Positions 52,460 to 62,174 of a DNA stretch of 64,000 nucleotides are shown here, piece after piece (within the stretch, counting starts at the first letter, position 1; each line of letters begins with the position of its first letter). The position numbers were made by a program, and so were the translations under genes. The DNA comes from SMWN01 sp965221455 (lineage in GTDB: Bacteria; Pseudomonadota; Gammaproteobacteria; Eutrophobiales; Eutrophobiaceae): contig OZ244890.1 in the NCBI GenBank assembly GCA_965221455.1, forward strand, positions 248,001-312,000, written 5' to 3'. Below the pieces are notes generated by a model. That model ran no database searches, had not been told where the DNA came from, and was given only the letters and a program-made list of their open reading frames with translations.

Positions 52460-54880
52460 CTAACTCACTTCGCCGGTTTTCCTTGCAACTTTCTTTTTCG
52501 CCTTTTTCTTTGCTGTTTTTTTTGTAGTTTTCTTCTTACTCAATTTCCCGGAAACGACTTTCTTTTTACTGACCTTTTTTTTAGTGCCTCGCCGTGGTCG
52601 ATCAGGTGCGTCTGCGATCATTTTCTGGCAATCAGCTAAGGTAAGCATTGCTGGTTCAATGTCTTTTGGTATCTTCACATTCTTATTACCGTCGGTCACA
52701 TAAGGACCATAACGACCATTTAGAACACGAATATCCGCCGTTTCAAAAATATTAATCTGCTTCTTCGCATCTTCAATCTTCTTGGCAGTAATCAACTCCA
52801 GCGTTCTTTCAAGGGTCACAGTATATGGGTCATCCTCCTTGAGAGAGACAAATTTACTCCCATATCGAATGTACGGACCAAAACGCCCGGTGCTGACGAC
52901 AATCTCTTCACCTTCTTCCGTTTTCCCCAACTCCCTGGGTAACTTGAAAAGTGCCAATGCTTCTTCCAAAGTAATACTGTCCAGTTTTTGACCCGGAAGC
53001 AAACCAGCGAATTTTGGTTTATTTTCATCTTCCTTTGTGCCAACTTGTGCAAAAGGACCATAGCGACCAATACGTACTGATACAGGCAACCCTGTCCCCG
53101 GATCTGTTCCTAGATCCCTGGCCTGAATCGCCTCGCTGCGACTGACCATTTCCTCTTTATCCCTAACCTGTTTTTCGAATGTTTTCCAAAAATCTTTCAT
53201 TAATGGCAGCCATGCTTTCTCGCCTCTGGAAACTGCATCCAAGTCATCTTCAAGACGCGCAGTAAAATCATAATCTACGTAATTGGTAAAATGCTTAGTG
53301 AGAAAATTATTGACCACACGACCTACATCTGTAGGCGTAAAGCGCTTTTGTTCAAACTCTACGTATTCTCTTTGCTTAAGTGTATACATAATGCTTGCGT
53401 AAGTTGAAGGTCTGCCAATACCGTATTCTTCCAGGGTCTTCACCAGGCTGGCCTCTGTAAAGCGCGGAGGCGGCTCTGTGAAATGTTGTTCCGACCTGAT
53501 TTCAAGGAGCTTGACAACATCACCTTCTCTAAGTGGTGGTAGTAGCTTTTCATCGCTTTCTATTTTCACTTCATCCCGCCCTTCCATGTAAATCCTCATA
53601 AACCCGGGATCAGCAATGCTGGAGCCATTAGCACGGAAGATATTGCCTTCTCCACAATCCATATCGACAGCAACTGTATCAATAGTCGCATGTGTCATTT
53701 GACTGGCGACAGCACGCTTCCAAATTAATTCATACAATTTAAACTGATCCGCATCAAGTGCAGACTTGATTTCACCGGGGACGTGTTTTACCGAAGTAGG
53801 CCGTATCGCTTCATGTGCTTCCTGCGCATTCTTGGATTTTGTTTTAAATACTCTGGGTTCTTTCGGTACGCTATTTTTGCCGTATCGATCCGCTATAAAT
53901 TCTCTAATCTCATCCTGAGCTTCCTTCGCCAAAACCACAGAATCCGTACGCATATAAGTAATCAAACCCACTATTCCTTCATCACCACCTATATTAATCC
54001 CTTCATACAATTGTTGTGCAACGCGCATGGTACGTTGAGCAGTTAATCCCAATTTACGCACGGCTTCCTGTTGCATGGTCGAAGTAATAAATGGTGCCGT
54101 AGGTTGCCGCTTACGTTGCTTTTTCTCGACCTTTCTCACAGTCAGGCGACCATCCGCCGCTTGTTGTAATTCCGCGTAGGCCTTATTCGCGGATTCTGAT
54201 TCAGTAATTGTAAACTGTTGCAATTTTTCACCATGTAAATAAGTGAGCCTTGAGAGAAACCTGGTTTTTTCTTTTTCCAGATCCGCCTCTATCGTCCAAT
54301 ATTCCTGAGGGTTAAATTTTTCTATCTCCATTTCACGTTCGACAATTAATCTTAGCGCTGGACTCTGCACACGTCCGGCGGACAAACCACGCTGAATTTT
54401 TTTCCAGAGCAATGGTGAAAGATTGAAACCCACCAGGTAGTCTAATGCCCTGCGTGCCTGCTGTGCGTTGATTAAATCCGTCGATAATTCTGTTGGGCGT
54501 GCGACAGCATCCAAAATTGCATTTTTTGTCACTTCGTGAAAAACAACACGATGCGATTTTTTACCCTCCATTGCACCGCGTTCTTTTAACAACTCACAGA
54601 GATGCCATGCTATGGCCTCACCTTCACGATCCGGATCAGTCGCAAGATAGAGAGTATCCGACTTTTTCAGAGCCTTGGCGATTGCGTCAACCGCTTTAGC
54701 ACTCTTTTCAATCGCCTGATATTGCATTGCAAAACTATTCTCAATATCGATTGCACCGGTTTTGGGGAGCAGATCGCGAACATGTCCATAGGACGCCAAT
54801 ACAACAAAATCCTTACCTAGATATCGATTAATCGTTTTTGCTTTTGCGGGCGATTCAACTACTACTAGTGATGTACTCAT
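52460..54880 (-). CDS. topA: DNA topoisomerase I
   Basis: 806 residues, type IA. N-terminal TOPRIM domain (VVESPAKAKTINRYL, ATDPDREGEAIAWHL), core with the catalytic Tyr in GIGRPSTYASIMYTLKQR, then repeated C-terminal topoisomerase units (GRYGPFAQVG, GRFGPYIRYG, GRYGPYVTDG) rather than the zinc fingers of E. coli TopA. It ends in a ~45-residue lysine-rich tail. It relaxes negative supercoils. It begins just after the smg remnant, whose last stop overlaps its ATG. Confidence 0.98.
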   Translation of the reverse strand: MSTSLVVVESPAKAKTINRYLGKDFVVLASYGHVRDLLPKTGAIDIENSFAMQYQAIEKSAKAVDAIAKALKKSDTLYLATDPDREGEAIAWHLCELLKERGAMEGKKSHRVVFHEVTKNAILDAVARPTELSTDLINAQQARRALDYLVGFNLSPLLWKKIQRGLSAGRVQSPALRLIVEREMEIEKFNPQEYWTIEADLEKEKTRFLSRLTYLHGEKLQQFTITESESANKAYAELQQAADGRLTVRKVEKKQRKRQPTAPFITSTMQQEAVRKLGLTAQRTMRVAQQLYEGINIGGDEGIVGLITYMRTDSVVLAKEAQDEIREFIADRYGKNSVPKEPRVFKTKSKNAQEAHEAIRPTSVKHVPGEIKSALDADQFKLYELIWKRAVASQMTHATIDTVAVDMDCGEGNIFRANGSSIADPGFMRIYMEGRDEVKIESDEKLLPPLREGDVVKLLEIRSEQHFTEPPPRFTEASLVKTLEEYGIGRPSTYASIMYTLKQREYVEFEQKRFTPTDVGRVVNNFLTKHFTNYVDYDFTARLEDDLDAVSRGEKAWLPLMKDFWKTFEKQVRDKEEMVSRSEAIQARDLGTDPGTGLPVSVRIGRYGPFAQVGTKEDENKPKFAGLLPGQKLDSITLEEALALFKLPRELGKTEEGEEIVVSTGRFGPYIRYGSKFVSLKEDDPYTVTLERTLELITAKKIEDAKKQINIFETADIRVLNGRYGPYVTDGNKNVKIPKDIEPAMLTLADCQKMIADAPDRPRRGTKKKVSKKKVVSGKLSKKKTTKKTAKKKAKKKVARKTGEVS

Positions 54881-55201
54881 TCAATATTGCGTTCCGATAG
54901 CGTTTTTGCGACAAACATCGATTTTAAATCAGTTATGGTTACAAAAATATCCACTCCAGACTGGGCAGTGAGTCCCGAATGTATACCTACATTCATTTCA
55001 TCCATTACAATATCTTCCATCCAGCATAAAATAATGATCATCTTTTTGCGTAGCTAAAGCTTCCAACCAGCCAAAAACCTTACTTATTCGTACTCGGCAA
55101 ACTCTGCCTCAATAAACTGTCCCTTTAAAGCACCTTGGTTCAGGTGCCAGTTTGATATCCTAAAATATATCGTCAAAAAGATACATTAGTGCATCCAGCA
55201 C
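54877..55201 (-). pseudogene. smg: Decayed smg (DUF494) gene
   Basis: On the minus strand fragments of Smg occur in the right order but in different frames. GTG at 55201 begins LDALMYLFDDIF, then a stop; next FIEAEFAEYE; then, after what looks like a one-base loss, KVFGWLEALATQKDD; then WMEDIVMDEMNVGIH. These match Smg start (FDVLMYLF), its WLE-LA segment and its C-terminal MEELLFEV-H. About 80 residues between the last two pieces are missing. The location between dprA and topA is the standard smg site. The last frame (55041-54877) remains open for 54 codons and its TGA overlaps the topA ATG. Confidence 0.75.
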
Positions 55202-55229
55202 AGTTCAGTTTCTTCTGTTAATTCTTTCC

Positions 55230-56351
55230 CTAATTTGCTCGTACGTAAACACCGCCTGACTGCGAAACCACTAGACCACGAAGCTCAAGTGTCAGGAGCA
55301 TGGAGGAAACTGAATCAGCCGTCAATCCTGTTAATTCAATCAGCCTGTCAATTGATATGGGATCATATGCCATATTATCAAGTAACATTTTGTAATCCGC
55401 GTCAAGTTCTTCTTCGACCGGATCGTCATTTACAGCATTATTCAGGGATTTATTCTCGTCAACAACCACGGTCGCAAGAGAACCCAGCTCTTCCACGATA
55501 TCACCAACCGATTCTACCAATTTGGCACCTTGCTTTATTAGAGCGTGACAACCTTTTGTCATTGGGTTGTGGATAGAGCCCGGAATGGCAAATACTTCCC
55601 GGCCTTGCTCCATCGCATAACGTGCTGTGATCAACGAACCACTTCGTAGTGCTGCCTGGACAACCAAAACACCTGTACTCATACCACTGATAATTCTGTT
55701 CCGCCTTGGAAAATTTGCGGCGATTGGTTTGGTGCCAAGCGTAAACTCAGAGACTAGAATACCACGCTCCACGATTTTCTCCGCCAAGGCCTTATTCCTT
55801 GCTGGATAGATTGTATCAAGACCATTGCCTGTCACAGCAATGGTATAACCATTCGCAGATAGTGCGCCCTCATGGCTACAACTATCGATTCCCAAAGCCA
55901 AACCGCTCGTGACAGTTGCGCCTGCATCAGTGAGTTCCCTGGCAAACTTATCTGCGATCTTCCTGCCAGCCGTATCTGGATTTCTGCTTCCGACGATGCC
56001 AATTTGAATGGTCTTTAAAATTTCCAGACATCCATGAGCAAATAAAATAACAGGGGGATCGGAAATTTCTCCAAGCAGGGTCGGGTATTCCGCACTGCCA
56101 ATCGTCACAAGATGGTGCCCTGGTTGGTCTAGCCAGGCCAAATCTGCTTCAATGTTTTTCCAATCAGGCTCACTAATGGAAGCAACCACTTCCTCACTCA
56201 GACCAAGTGCTTTTAGTGTGTGAGCATCTGCAGAAAATATTTGTTCTATTGAAGGGAAAGCGTCAAGTAACTTCGCCTGACCGACTGGTCCAAGTCCCCT
56301 GGTACGATGAAGTGCCAACCAAAAAGTACTTTCTTCCTCGTGTATCGCCAT
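55230..56351 (-). CDS. dprA: DNA-processing protein DprA
   Basis: 373 residues. N-terminal helical region, then the Rossmann-like ssDNA-binding core with GIVGSRNPDTAGR, TSGLALGIDSCSHEGAL, GNGLDTIYPARN and NFPRRNRIISGMS, and a C-terminal winged helix (residues ~310-373). It loads RecA on incoming single strands in natural transformation. No other competence genes are present in the window. It lies 182 bases after the LysM gene with a terminator-like hairpin between them. Confidence 0.97.
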   Translation of the reverse strand: MAIHEEESTFWLALHRTRGLGPVGQAKLLDAFPSIEQIFSADAHTLKALGLSEEVVASISEPDWKNIEADLAWLDQPGHHLVTIGSAEYPTLLGEISDPPVILFAHGCLEILKTIQIGIVGSRNPDTAGRKIADKFARELTDAGATVTSGLALGIDSCSHEGALSANGYTIAVTGNGLDTIYPARNKALAEKIVERGILVSEFTLGTKPIAANFPRRNRIISGMSTGVLVVQAALRSGSLITARYAMEQGREVFAIPGSIHNPMTKGCHALIKQGAKLVESVGDIVEELGSLATVVVDENKSLNNAVNDDPVEEELDADYKMLLDNMAYDPISIDRLIELTGLTADSVSSMLLTLELRGLVVSQSGGVYVRAN

Positions 56352-56475
56352 TATTGGTGATCATCCTGATCTGTATGTTCATAACAGCTGTTGCTAATGC
56401 ATAAAAAACAGTTCTTCAATAAACTCTTTTGATGAATTCTATCGTATTGAATATTTTGAGACACACAACAAGACG

Positions 56476-56501
56476 ACAAAGACCGCAGAAGCGGCCTTTG
56501 T
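56476..56501 (-). terminator. Terminator-like hairpin between the LysM gene and dprA
   Basis: ACAAAGGCCGC and GCGGTCTTTGT on the minus strand form an 11-bp stem with one G-U pair and a TTCT tetraloop, followed by CGTCTTGTTGTG. The stem is strong but the following tract is only partly U-rich. It probably ends or reduces the LysM transcript before dprA. Confidence 0.6.
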
Positions 56502-56533
56502 TCGATTCCGGGAACGCTGCACTTTGTTGCACT

Positions 56534-57718
56534 CTATAAATTTCTTACGCTATCCAGTACATGTATAGGACTCGTCGCTTTCATCACTAAACCGTAACTC
56601 AGGTTGTCAAATGTACGAAATACCATCAAAACGCCGGCATATTCAGCAGGCAACTCAACCAACTCCGGTTCAATATCCGGTTTACCCAACCACTCAACCA
56701 ATCTGGAATTATTGAAGTCTATGAGGGCATTTTTTACAAGGTCAATTCCGGTCGTCCCTGAGGCATCATTTCTGTCCATTCCCAGCTTTTCTTTTCTTCT
56801 TATATCAGTCGCAATGTCATCCTTGACAATTTTACCACTCTGGTAGACCCCCAAAACATTACCCACCTCAACACCATCATCACTGCCGACATCCACCACG
56901 ACCACCTGATATTGACCAATCTGGGCGACACCATCGACTACCGACAATATATTTGCATCAACATCGCCACTGGGCACAGTGGGTATAAATTCATTACTCG
57001 CCTCTTCTTCATGTGCGATGACAAGCCTGTCTCCAGTGAGAATTTCCTGCTTTGACAAGGTGACAATACCTGAAGCAGGATCACCTCGTTTCTCAATGAC
57101 AACATCACCCAGATAAACCGCCGCATAACCCAAAACCTTATCTTTATCCTTACGCGGGTTAACGTATGCAGGACCTTTTCGGTAAAGCGCATAATTGGAC
57201 TCTGATGCATCATCAGGTAGACCTCTTATGTAAAGTTTACTACCCACGCCCGACACCAAATGTTCATCGTAACTCGAAACGACATAGGGCCAGCTATCCA
57301 TCTCTTCCTCCGTAACGATGCGAGGTCGCATCAAAAACTGCTGGATAGCGTCAACTGGAATTGATTGAATGGCGTCACCTCTCCTACCAGAGTGTATTTT
57401 GGGCGACAACTTAACATTACGACCATCGGCGGCCTGACCTGGGCGATTCACTGTTAACAGCGGCTGTCCGTCCCTAAACATCAGGGAAACCACATCACCA
57501 GGATAAATAAGATGCGGATCCTCAATCTGGGGATTCATATCCCAAATAGTTGGCCAATACCACGGCTCTTGCAAGAACTGCGTGGAGATGCCCCAGAGCG
57601 TGTCACCTTCCTGAACAACATACTGGTCCGGGCGATCAGCATTCAGCACGACCGTCTCAGCAATCGAAACAGATGAAACGGACAAGCACACCAACAATAA
57701 ATAGATTTTCTTAAACAT
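56534..57718 (-). CDS. LysM-domain periplasmic protein
   Basis: 394 residues. A signal peptide (ending near SVSSVSIAE) is followed at residues 33-80 by a LysM domain (YVVQEGDTLWGISTQFL, then NPQIEDPHLIYPGDVVSL) that binds peptidoglycan. The remaining 300 residues hold beta-rich repeats such as QYQVVVVDVGSDDGVEVGNV, and a C-terminal segment with MVFRTFDNLSYGLVMKATSP. Genes of this type commonly sit upstream of dprA and divergent from def in beta- and gammaproteobacteria. The exact function is unknown; a wall-binding role is likely. Confidence 0.85.
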   Translation of the reverse strand: MFKKIYLLLVCLSVSSVSIAETVVLNADRPDQYVVQEGDTLWGISTQFLQEPWYWPTIWDMNPQIEDPHLIYPGDVVSLMFRDGQPLLTVNRPGQAADGRNVKLSPKIHSGRRGDAIQSIPVDAIQQFLMRPRIVTEEEMDSWPYVVSSYDEHLVSGVGSKLYIRGLPDDASESNYALYRKGPAYVNPRKDKDKVLGYAAVYLGDVVIEKRGDPASGIVTLSKQEILTGDRLVIAHEEEASNEFIPTVPSGDVDANILSVVDGVAQIGQYQVVVVDVGSDDGVEVGNVLGVYQSGKIVKDDIATDIRRKEKLGMDRNDASGTTGIDLVKNALIDFNNSRLVEWLGKPDIEPELVELPAEYAGVLMVFRTFDNLSYGLVMKATSPIHVLDSVRNL

Positions 57719-57869
57719 GATTATTACCTTACGTACATTCCTTAATGTAGATTAGCAAAAAAAATCGCAAAATATAAGTAAGATCACACTTTATTCGACT
57801 CTTTGTGTCGAAATAATAATTTTTATGTATACTATCAGTAGCTTACTAATGAACGGAGAATGAACGCCC
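57719..57869. promoter_or_regulatory. Divergent promoter region between the LysM gene and def
   Basis: 151 AT-rich bases between divergent genes. Facing def is TATACT at 57828-57833; the best -35 (TTGTGT, 57803-57808) is 19 bases away, which is long. A dyad TTCGAC (57794-57799) / GTCGAA (57807-57812) overlaps that -35 and could be an operator. GGAG at 57855-57858 precedes the def GTG by 11 bases. Confidence 0.4.
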
Positions 57870-58382
57870 GTGGCGTTACTAGAAGTCTTACATTATCCAG
57901 ATGACAGGCTACGCAAGAAAGCACTGCCCATTGAAGTAGTGGATGAAGATGCCTGTAATTTAGCGAGGGATATGCTGGAGACGATGTACGAAAACAACGG
58001 TATCGGGCTTGCTGCAACACAGGTAAACATTTCAAAACGGCTTGTCGTTATTGATTTGTCAGAAGACAAAAACGAACCTGTCTACCTGATCAACCCGAAG
58101 ATTTTATCATCACAAGGCACTGAAGAAAGTCAGGAAGGTTGTCTTTCAGTCCCGGAATACTATGACGCTGTAACCCGTGCAGAGACAATCACTTATCGTT
58201 ATCTGGATCTCCAGGGTAAGATGAATGAAAGTGAAGCAACCGGTCTATTATCCGTTTGCATTCAACACGAAATTGATCATCTTGATGGGAAATTATTTAT
58301 CGATTATCTCTCTCCCCTGAAAAAGCAACGTTTACATAAAAAGCTCGAAAAACGAGAAAAACTTCAAATAGACGTTCTGTAA
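57870..58382 (+). CDS. def: Peptide deformylase
   Basis: 170 residues. The three metal-site motifs are intact: GIGLAATQV, EGCLSVPE (Cys ligand) and QHEIDHLDG (HExxH). It removes the N-formyl group from nascent proteins. It starts with GTG at 57870; a nearby ATG is out of frame. It precedes fmt by 33 bases, so the enzymes adding and removing formyl groups are made together. Confidence 0.98.
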   Translation: MALLEVLHYPDDRLRKKALPIEVVDEDACNLARDMLETMYENNGIGLAATQVNISKRLVVIDLSEDKNEPVYLINPKILSSQGTEESQEGCLSVPEYYDAVTRAETITYRYLDLQGKMNESEATGLLSVCIQHEIDHLDGKLFIDYLSPLKKQRLHKKLEKREKLQIDVL

Positions 58383-58415
58383 TTCAAAAACTAATTGCGC
58401 GTTGTAGAATGACCC

Positions 58416-59360
58416 ATGGAAGATCTGCGCCAAAAAGAATTACATATCGCCTTTGCCGGCACACCTGAGCTGGCAGCGGGCATATTAGAATCCCTGCTGA
58501 AAAAATCAAAACATCAAATAACGATGGTTTTAACCCGAATAGACAGACCCGCCGGTCGAGGTCGTAAACTCGCAGCAAGCCCCGTAAAAATACTTGCACT
58601 GGAAAATGACCTCCCTGTTTTTCAACCCTCGCAATCTGAATTACCCGCCCTGGAGAAGAAAATTTCAGAGGCGGATCTAATGGTAGTTGCCGCCTACGGA
58701 ATGTTATTACCTGAAAGTATCCTCAATGCACCCAAGTACGGCTGCATTAATGTGCATACTTCACTACTGCCCAGGTGGAGAGGTGCAGCACCCATTCATA
58801 GAGCTATCCAGGCAGGAGATGGAGAAACAGGCATCAGTATCATGCAAATGGATAACGGCCTGGATAGCGGACCGGTATTGCTACAAACAAAATGTCCCGT
58901 TAGCGACACTGATACATCCGCCAGCTTGCTTATCAGACTAACCCATATGGGTAGTGAATGTTTACTTAGAGTGCTGCAACTAATCACTTCTGCCGAGCTT
59001 CAACCCACCGTGCAAAATGACTCCCTGGCCAATTACGCAAAGAAAGTCACCAAGTCTGAAGCCAGAATAGACTGGTCACAAACAGCCGTAACGATTGATC
59101 GGACGATACGTGCATTTAATCCCGCACCAATATGTTACACAGAACTGGCAGGCATGCGCTTACGGATATGGCAGGCGGAAATTCTCAACCACGATTCGAC
59201 ATCAACGGCAGGCGAGATCATCGCTTGTAGCAGCACCGGTATTGATGTCGCTACAGGTCAAGGTATACTCAGGATCCTGATGTTACAACCACAAGGAAAA
59301 CGTGTCATGTCTGTGGCTGATTTCCTGAACGGTAATCCTGCCTTTGGTGTCAATAATTAA
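58416..59360 (+). CDS. fmt: Methionyl-tRNA formyltransferase
   Basis: 314 residues. N-terminal formyltransferase fold with FAGTPELAAGIL and the catalytic HTSLLPRWRGAAPIHRAI region, followed by the OB-like C-terminal tRNA-binding domain (RAFNPAPICYTELAGMRLRI). It formylates Met-tRNAfMet using 10-formyl-THF. Usually rsmB follows; here a DUF4390 gene overlaps its 3' end by 17 bases instead. Confidence 0.98.
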   Translation: MEDLRQKELHIAFAGTPELAAGILESLLKKSKHQITMVLTRIDRPAGRGRKLAASPVKILALENDLPVFQPSQSELPALEKKISEADLMVVAAYGMLLPESILNAPKYGCINVHTSLLPRWRGAAPIHRAIQAGDGETGISIMQMDNGLDSGPVLLQTKCPVSDTDTSASLLIRLTHMGSECLLRVLQLITSAELQPTVQNDSLANYAKKVTKSEARIDWSQTAVTIDRTIRAFNPAPICYTELAGMRLRIWQAEILNHDSTSTAGEIIACSSTGIDVATGQGILRILMLQPQGKRVMSVADFLNGNPAFGVNN

Positions 59361-59961
59361 AGCGGAGATAAAATCGGGATCTGATCAAAAACACGGGATC
59401 AGATCCTACCTGGTTCTGTCTATCATTACGAGCCTGTTCCTGCTTCCGAGTTTACTGTATGCAGAACCAAATGATGGCTTCATTGTTAAAAACGCAGAAT
59501 TAAATGCGGGTGCAAGGGAGTATAATCTCAATGCCGATCTGCAATTGCATTTTAGCAAGGAAGCACTTAAAGCATTGGAACACGGTATCGCTTTACAGGT
59601 TGATATGGAAATACGAGCCAAACTGGGCAGAAAATGGCTATGGAACAAAACAATTCATGAAATCGTGTTAAGCCAGAAACTGGAACGCCAACCTCTAAGC
59701 GACCAATATGTTGTGACGGATCTGAATACGGGGATTAAACGGCGTTTCCAACTCATAGATCATGCGCTCGAATTCATGGGGACGATTAATGATCATCCAT
59801 TCTTTGCACTCACCACCTTGAAACAAGGAAAAAAATACCGCGCACAAATACGTGTCCGATTAAATACAGAATCATTACCGATACCATTACGTTTATCTGC
59901 CTACATTGATGCTGATTGGCGACTATCAAGCCAATGGTTTAAGTGGACGATACAACAATGA
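59344..59961 (+). CDS. DUF4390 family exported protein
   Basis: 205 residues. An N-terminal hydrophobic stretch (SYLVLSIITSLFLLPSLLYA) forms a signal peptide, followed by a beta-rich domain with LQLHFSKEALKALEHGIAL, YVVTDLNTGIKRRF and ADWRLSSQWFKW, matching DUF4390. These genes nearly always precede the ntrY/ntrX pair, hinting at a periplasmic accessory role. The start is a TTG at 59344, with a GTG one codon later. It overlaps the kinase gene by four bases (ATGA). Confidence 0.85.
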   Translation: MVSIIKAEIKSGSDQKHGIRSYLVLSIITSLFLLPSLLYAEPNDGFIVKNAELNAGAREYNLNADLQLHFSKEALKALEHGIALQVDMEIRAKLGRKWLWNKTIHEIVLSQKLERQPLSDQYVVTDLNTGIKRRFQLIDHALEFMGTINDHPFFALTTLKQGKKYRAQIRVRLNTESLPIPLRLSAYIDADWRLSSQWFKWTIQQ

Positions 59962-62174
59962 AACAACCCGGGATAAAACAACCGGGTACGTTCATCCTCT
60001 ATAGCGGGCTTTTTCTGTTCGCCTGTATGCTGACCTCATTACTGATGATGAGTGATGCGCTGAGGGATTCATCACAGTTTGGTCAACTGTATTCCGGGTT
60101 ATTAATTTTCACCACTCTGGGTCTTTTTGCATTAGTAACGCTCATTTTCCTGAATTTAAAACATCTCATTCACCAACACCGTGAGCGTATTCCCGGCACA
60201 CGAATGATTGTAAGAATGATCGCTATGCTTACCGCATTATCGGTCACACCTGTATTCGTTGTTTATCTTTTCTCAATAGATTTTTTACATAGAGGTATTG
60301 ACAGTTGGTTTGATCTACGCATTGAACAAGCGCTGGATGACTCGCTCAAGTTAAGTCGACTTTCTCTTGATATCCGTATGCGAGAGTTATTAAAACAAAC
60401 AGAACAAATGGCGGAAGAAATCTCCGAAATATCAGATGCCGAAATACCTTTCGAAATTGATGAGTTGCGGTCACGAACGAATGCCAAAGCAGTCACACTG
60501 CTCAATCGAAATGGTGGTATTATTACCTCAAGTTCCGAAGACACCACGAGCGTTATTCCTGATAGACCGGGTAATGCCATTATACTGCAACTTCAACAGG
60601 GCGGCAGCTACACAGGTCTTGATAATACGATTAGTACAGGTCTGCAAATCCGCGTCGTTGTAAACGTTCCCGACACAGGTTTGAACAATAATTCCAGAAT
60701 TATTCAAGCGCTGTACCCTATCTCTGACGAAGTAAACAATTTAACAAACAGTATCCAGACTTCTTATATCAAATACACCGAGCTTTCATATCTGCGCGAA
60801 CAGCTTAAACTGAGTTTTGTCCTGATCCTGACACTAGTTCTCTTATTCAGCATTTTCGCCACAGTCTGGACTGCTTTTTATTTTTCTAAAAAACATGTCG
60901 CCCCCATAAGAGATATGGCAGAAGGCACTCGTGCTATCGCCGAAGGTGATTATCACACGCAAATACCGGTCACAAGTAATGATGAACTTGGATTTCTGGT
61001 GGCTTCGTTTAATGAAATGACACAGAAAATCGCCCAGGCACGTGATGCTGCCAGTCGCAGTCAAACTGAGGCGGAAACCCAGCAAGCTTATCTTGAAGCC
61101 GTACTTGGCAGACTTTCTTCGGGTGTATTGGTATTTGATCAAAATAAAATATTGCGTACATCGAATCTTAGTGCGGGACAAATACTTGGCATGCCCATCA
61201 ATTCTCTGACCGGCGAATCTATAAATAAAATTTGTCTACAATACAACTATCTTGAGCCTTTACGTGAAACCATCCAGAAGTATGACAACACGGTTCAGGA
61301 TTGGCGCGAACAAATCACGCTTTTCGGGAATCGCGGACGACAGATTCTAATGTGTAGTGGGACAACCTATTCGTTAACGAAGAATGAGGACGAAAGTTAC
61401 ATCATCGTCTTTGATGACATCACGGAACTGATTCAGGGGCAAAAGAATGCAGCATGGAGTGAAATGGCACGCAGACTCGCACATGAAATTAAAAACCCCT
61501 TAACACCGATACAACTTGCCACTGAACGATTGCGCCATAAATATCTGCACAGTATGGATCCATCAGATGCAAATATTCTTGACCGCCTGACAAATACCAT
61601 TGTGCAACAAGTGGACACCATGAAGGATATGGTCAATACCTTCTCGGACTATGCAAGGACTTCCGAGATAAAAGTACAGGCGATGGATATCAATGTATTA
61701 ATTAACGAAGTCATGGATCTTTTTACCAGCCTGGACCAGAAAGTCGAGATCAAAATGGATCTTGAACCCGACTTACCCCTGGTCAATGCCGATGTCGGCA
61801 GACTGAGACAGGTATTTAATAACTTACTGAAAAATGCATTCGACGCCTGCGAAAACAATCACGACTCAGTATTAAATATCGCATCTCAACGCATTTCCAG
61901 GGCGGGCACTGAATATGTGGAAATACTCATAAAAGATTCCGGAAATGGAATAGAAAGCGATATCATGGCACATATCTTCGAACCCTACGTGACCACCAAA
62001 ACAAAAGGCACAGGGCTTGGGCTTGCCATCGTAAAGAGAATTGTTGAAGAACATAACGGTGTCGTCTGGCTCGAAAACAACCATGACAATCCAGGTGTAA
62101 GTGTGATAATCAGACTACCCATCATACAGGAAGAAAATAAACGCCTGAATAATGAAACTGGAATGACTTCATGA
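59958..62174 (+). CDS. ntrY: NtrY-like membrane sensor histidine kinase
   Basis: 738 residues from the ATG at 59958, chosen because its ATGA overlaps the previous stop. Three N-terminal membrane helices (about 11-31, 46-66, 83-107), a sensor region, a fourth helix near 285-310, a HAMP domain (VAPIRDMAEGTRAIAEGDY), a PAS domain, then the kinase: H509 in RRLAHEIKNPLTP, N-box NLLKNAFDACENN, G1 DSGNGIE and G2 GTGLGLAIVKRI. All catalytic motifs are intact. It overlaps the regulator gene by four bases. The signal is unknown; nitrogen or redox has been proposed for the family. Confidence 0.92.
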   Translation: MKQPGIKQPGTFILYSGLFLFACMLTSLLMMSDALRDSSQFGQLYSGLLIFTTLGLFALVTLIFLNLKHLIHQHRERIPGTRMIVRMIAMLTALSVTPVFVVYLFSIDFLHRGIDSWFDLRIEQALDDSLKLSRLSLDIRMRELLKQTEQMAEEISEISDAEIPFEIDELRSRTNAKAVTLLNRNGGIITSSSEDTTSVIPDRPGNAIILQLQQGGSYTGLDNTISTGLQIRVVVNVPDTGLNNNSRIIQALYPISDEVNNLTNSIQTSYIKYTELSYLREQLKLSFVLILTLVLLFSIFATVWTAFYFSKKHVAPIRDMAEGTRAIAEGDYHTQIPVTSNDELGFLVASFNEMTQKIAQARDAASRSQTEAETQQAYLEAVLGRLSSGVLVFDQNKILRTSNLSAGQILGMPINSLTGESINKICLQYNYLEPLRETIQKYDNTVQDWREQITLFGNRGRQILMCSGTTYSLTKNEDESYIIVFDDITELIQGQKNAAWSEMARRLAHEIKNPLTPIQLATERLRHKYLHSMDPSDANILDRLTNTIVQQVDTMKDMVNTFSDYARTSEIKVQAMDINVLINEVMDLFTSLDQKVEIKMDLEPDLPLVNADVGRLRQVFNNLLKNAFDACENNHDSVLNIASQRISRAGTEYVEILIKDSGNGIESDIMAHIFEPYVTTKTKGTGLGLAIVKRIVEEHNGVVWLENNHDNPGVSVIIRLPIIQEENKRLNNETGMTS

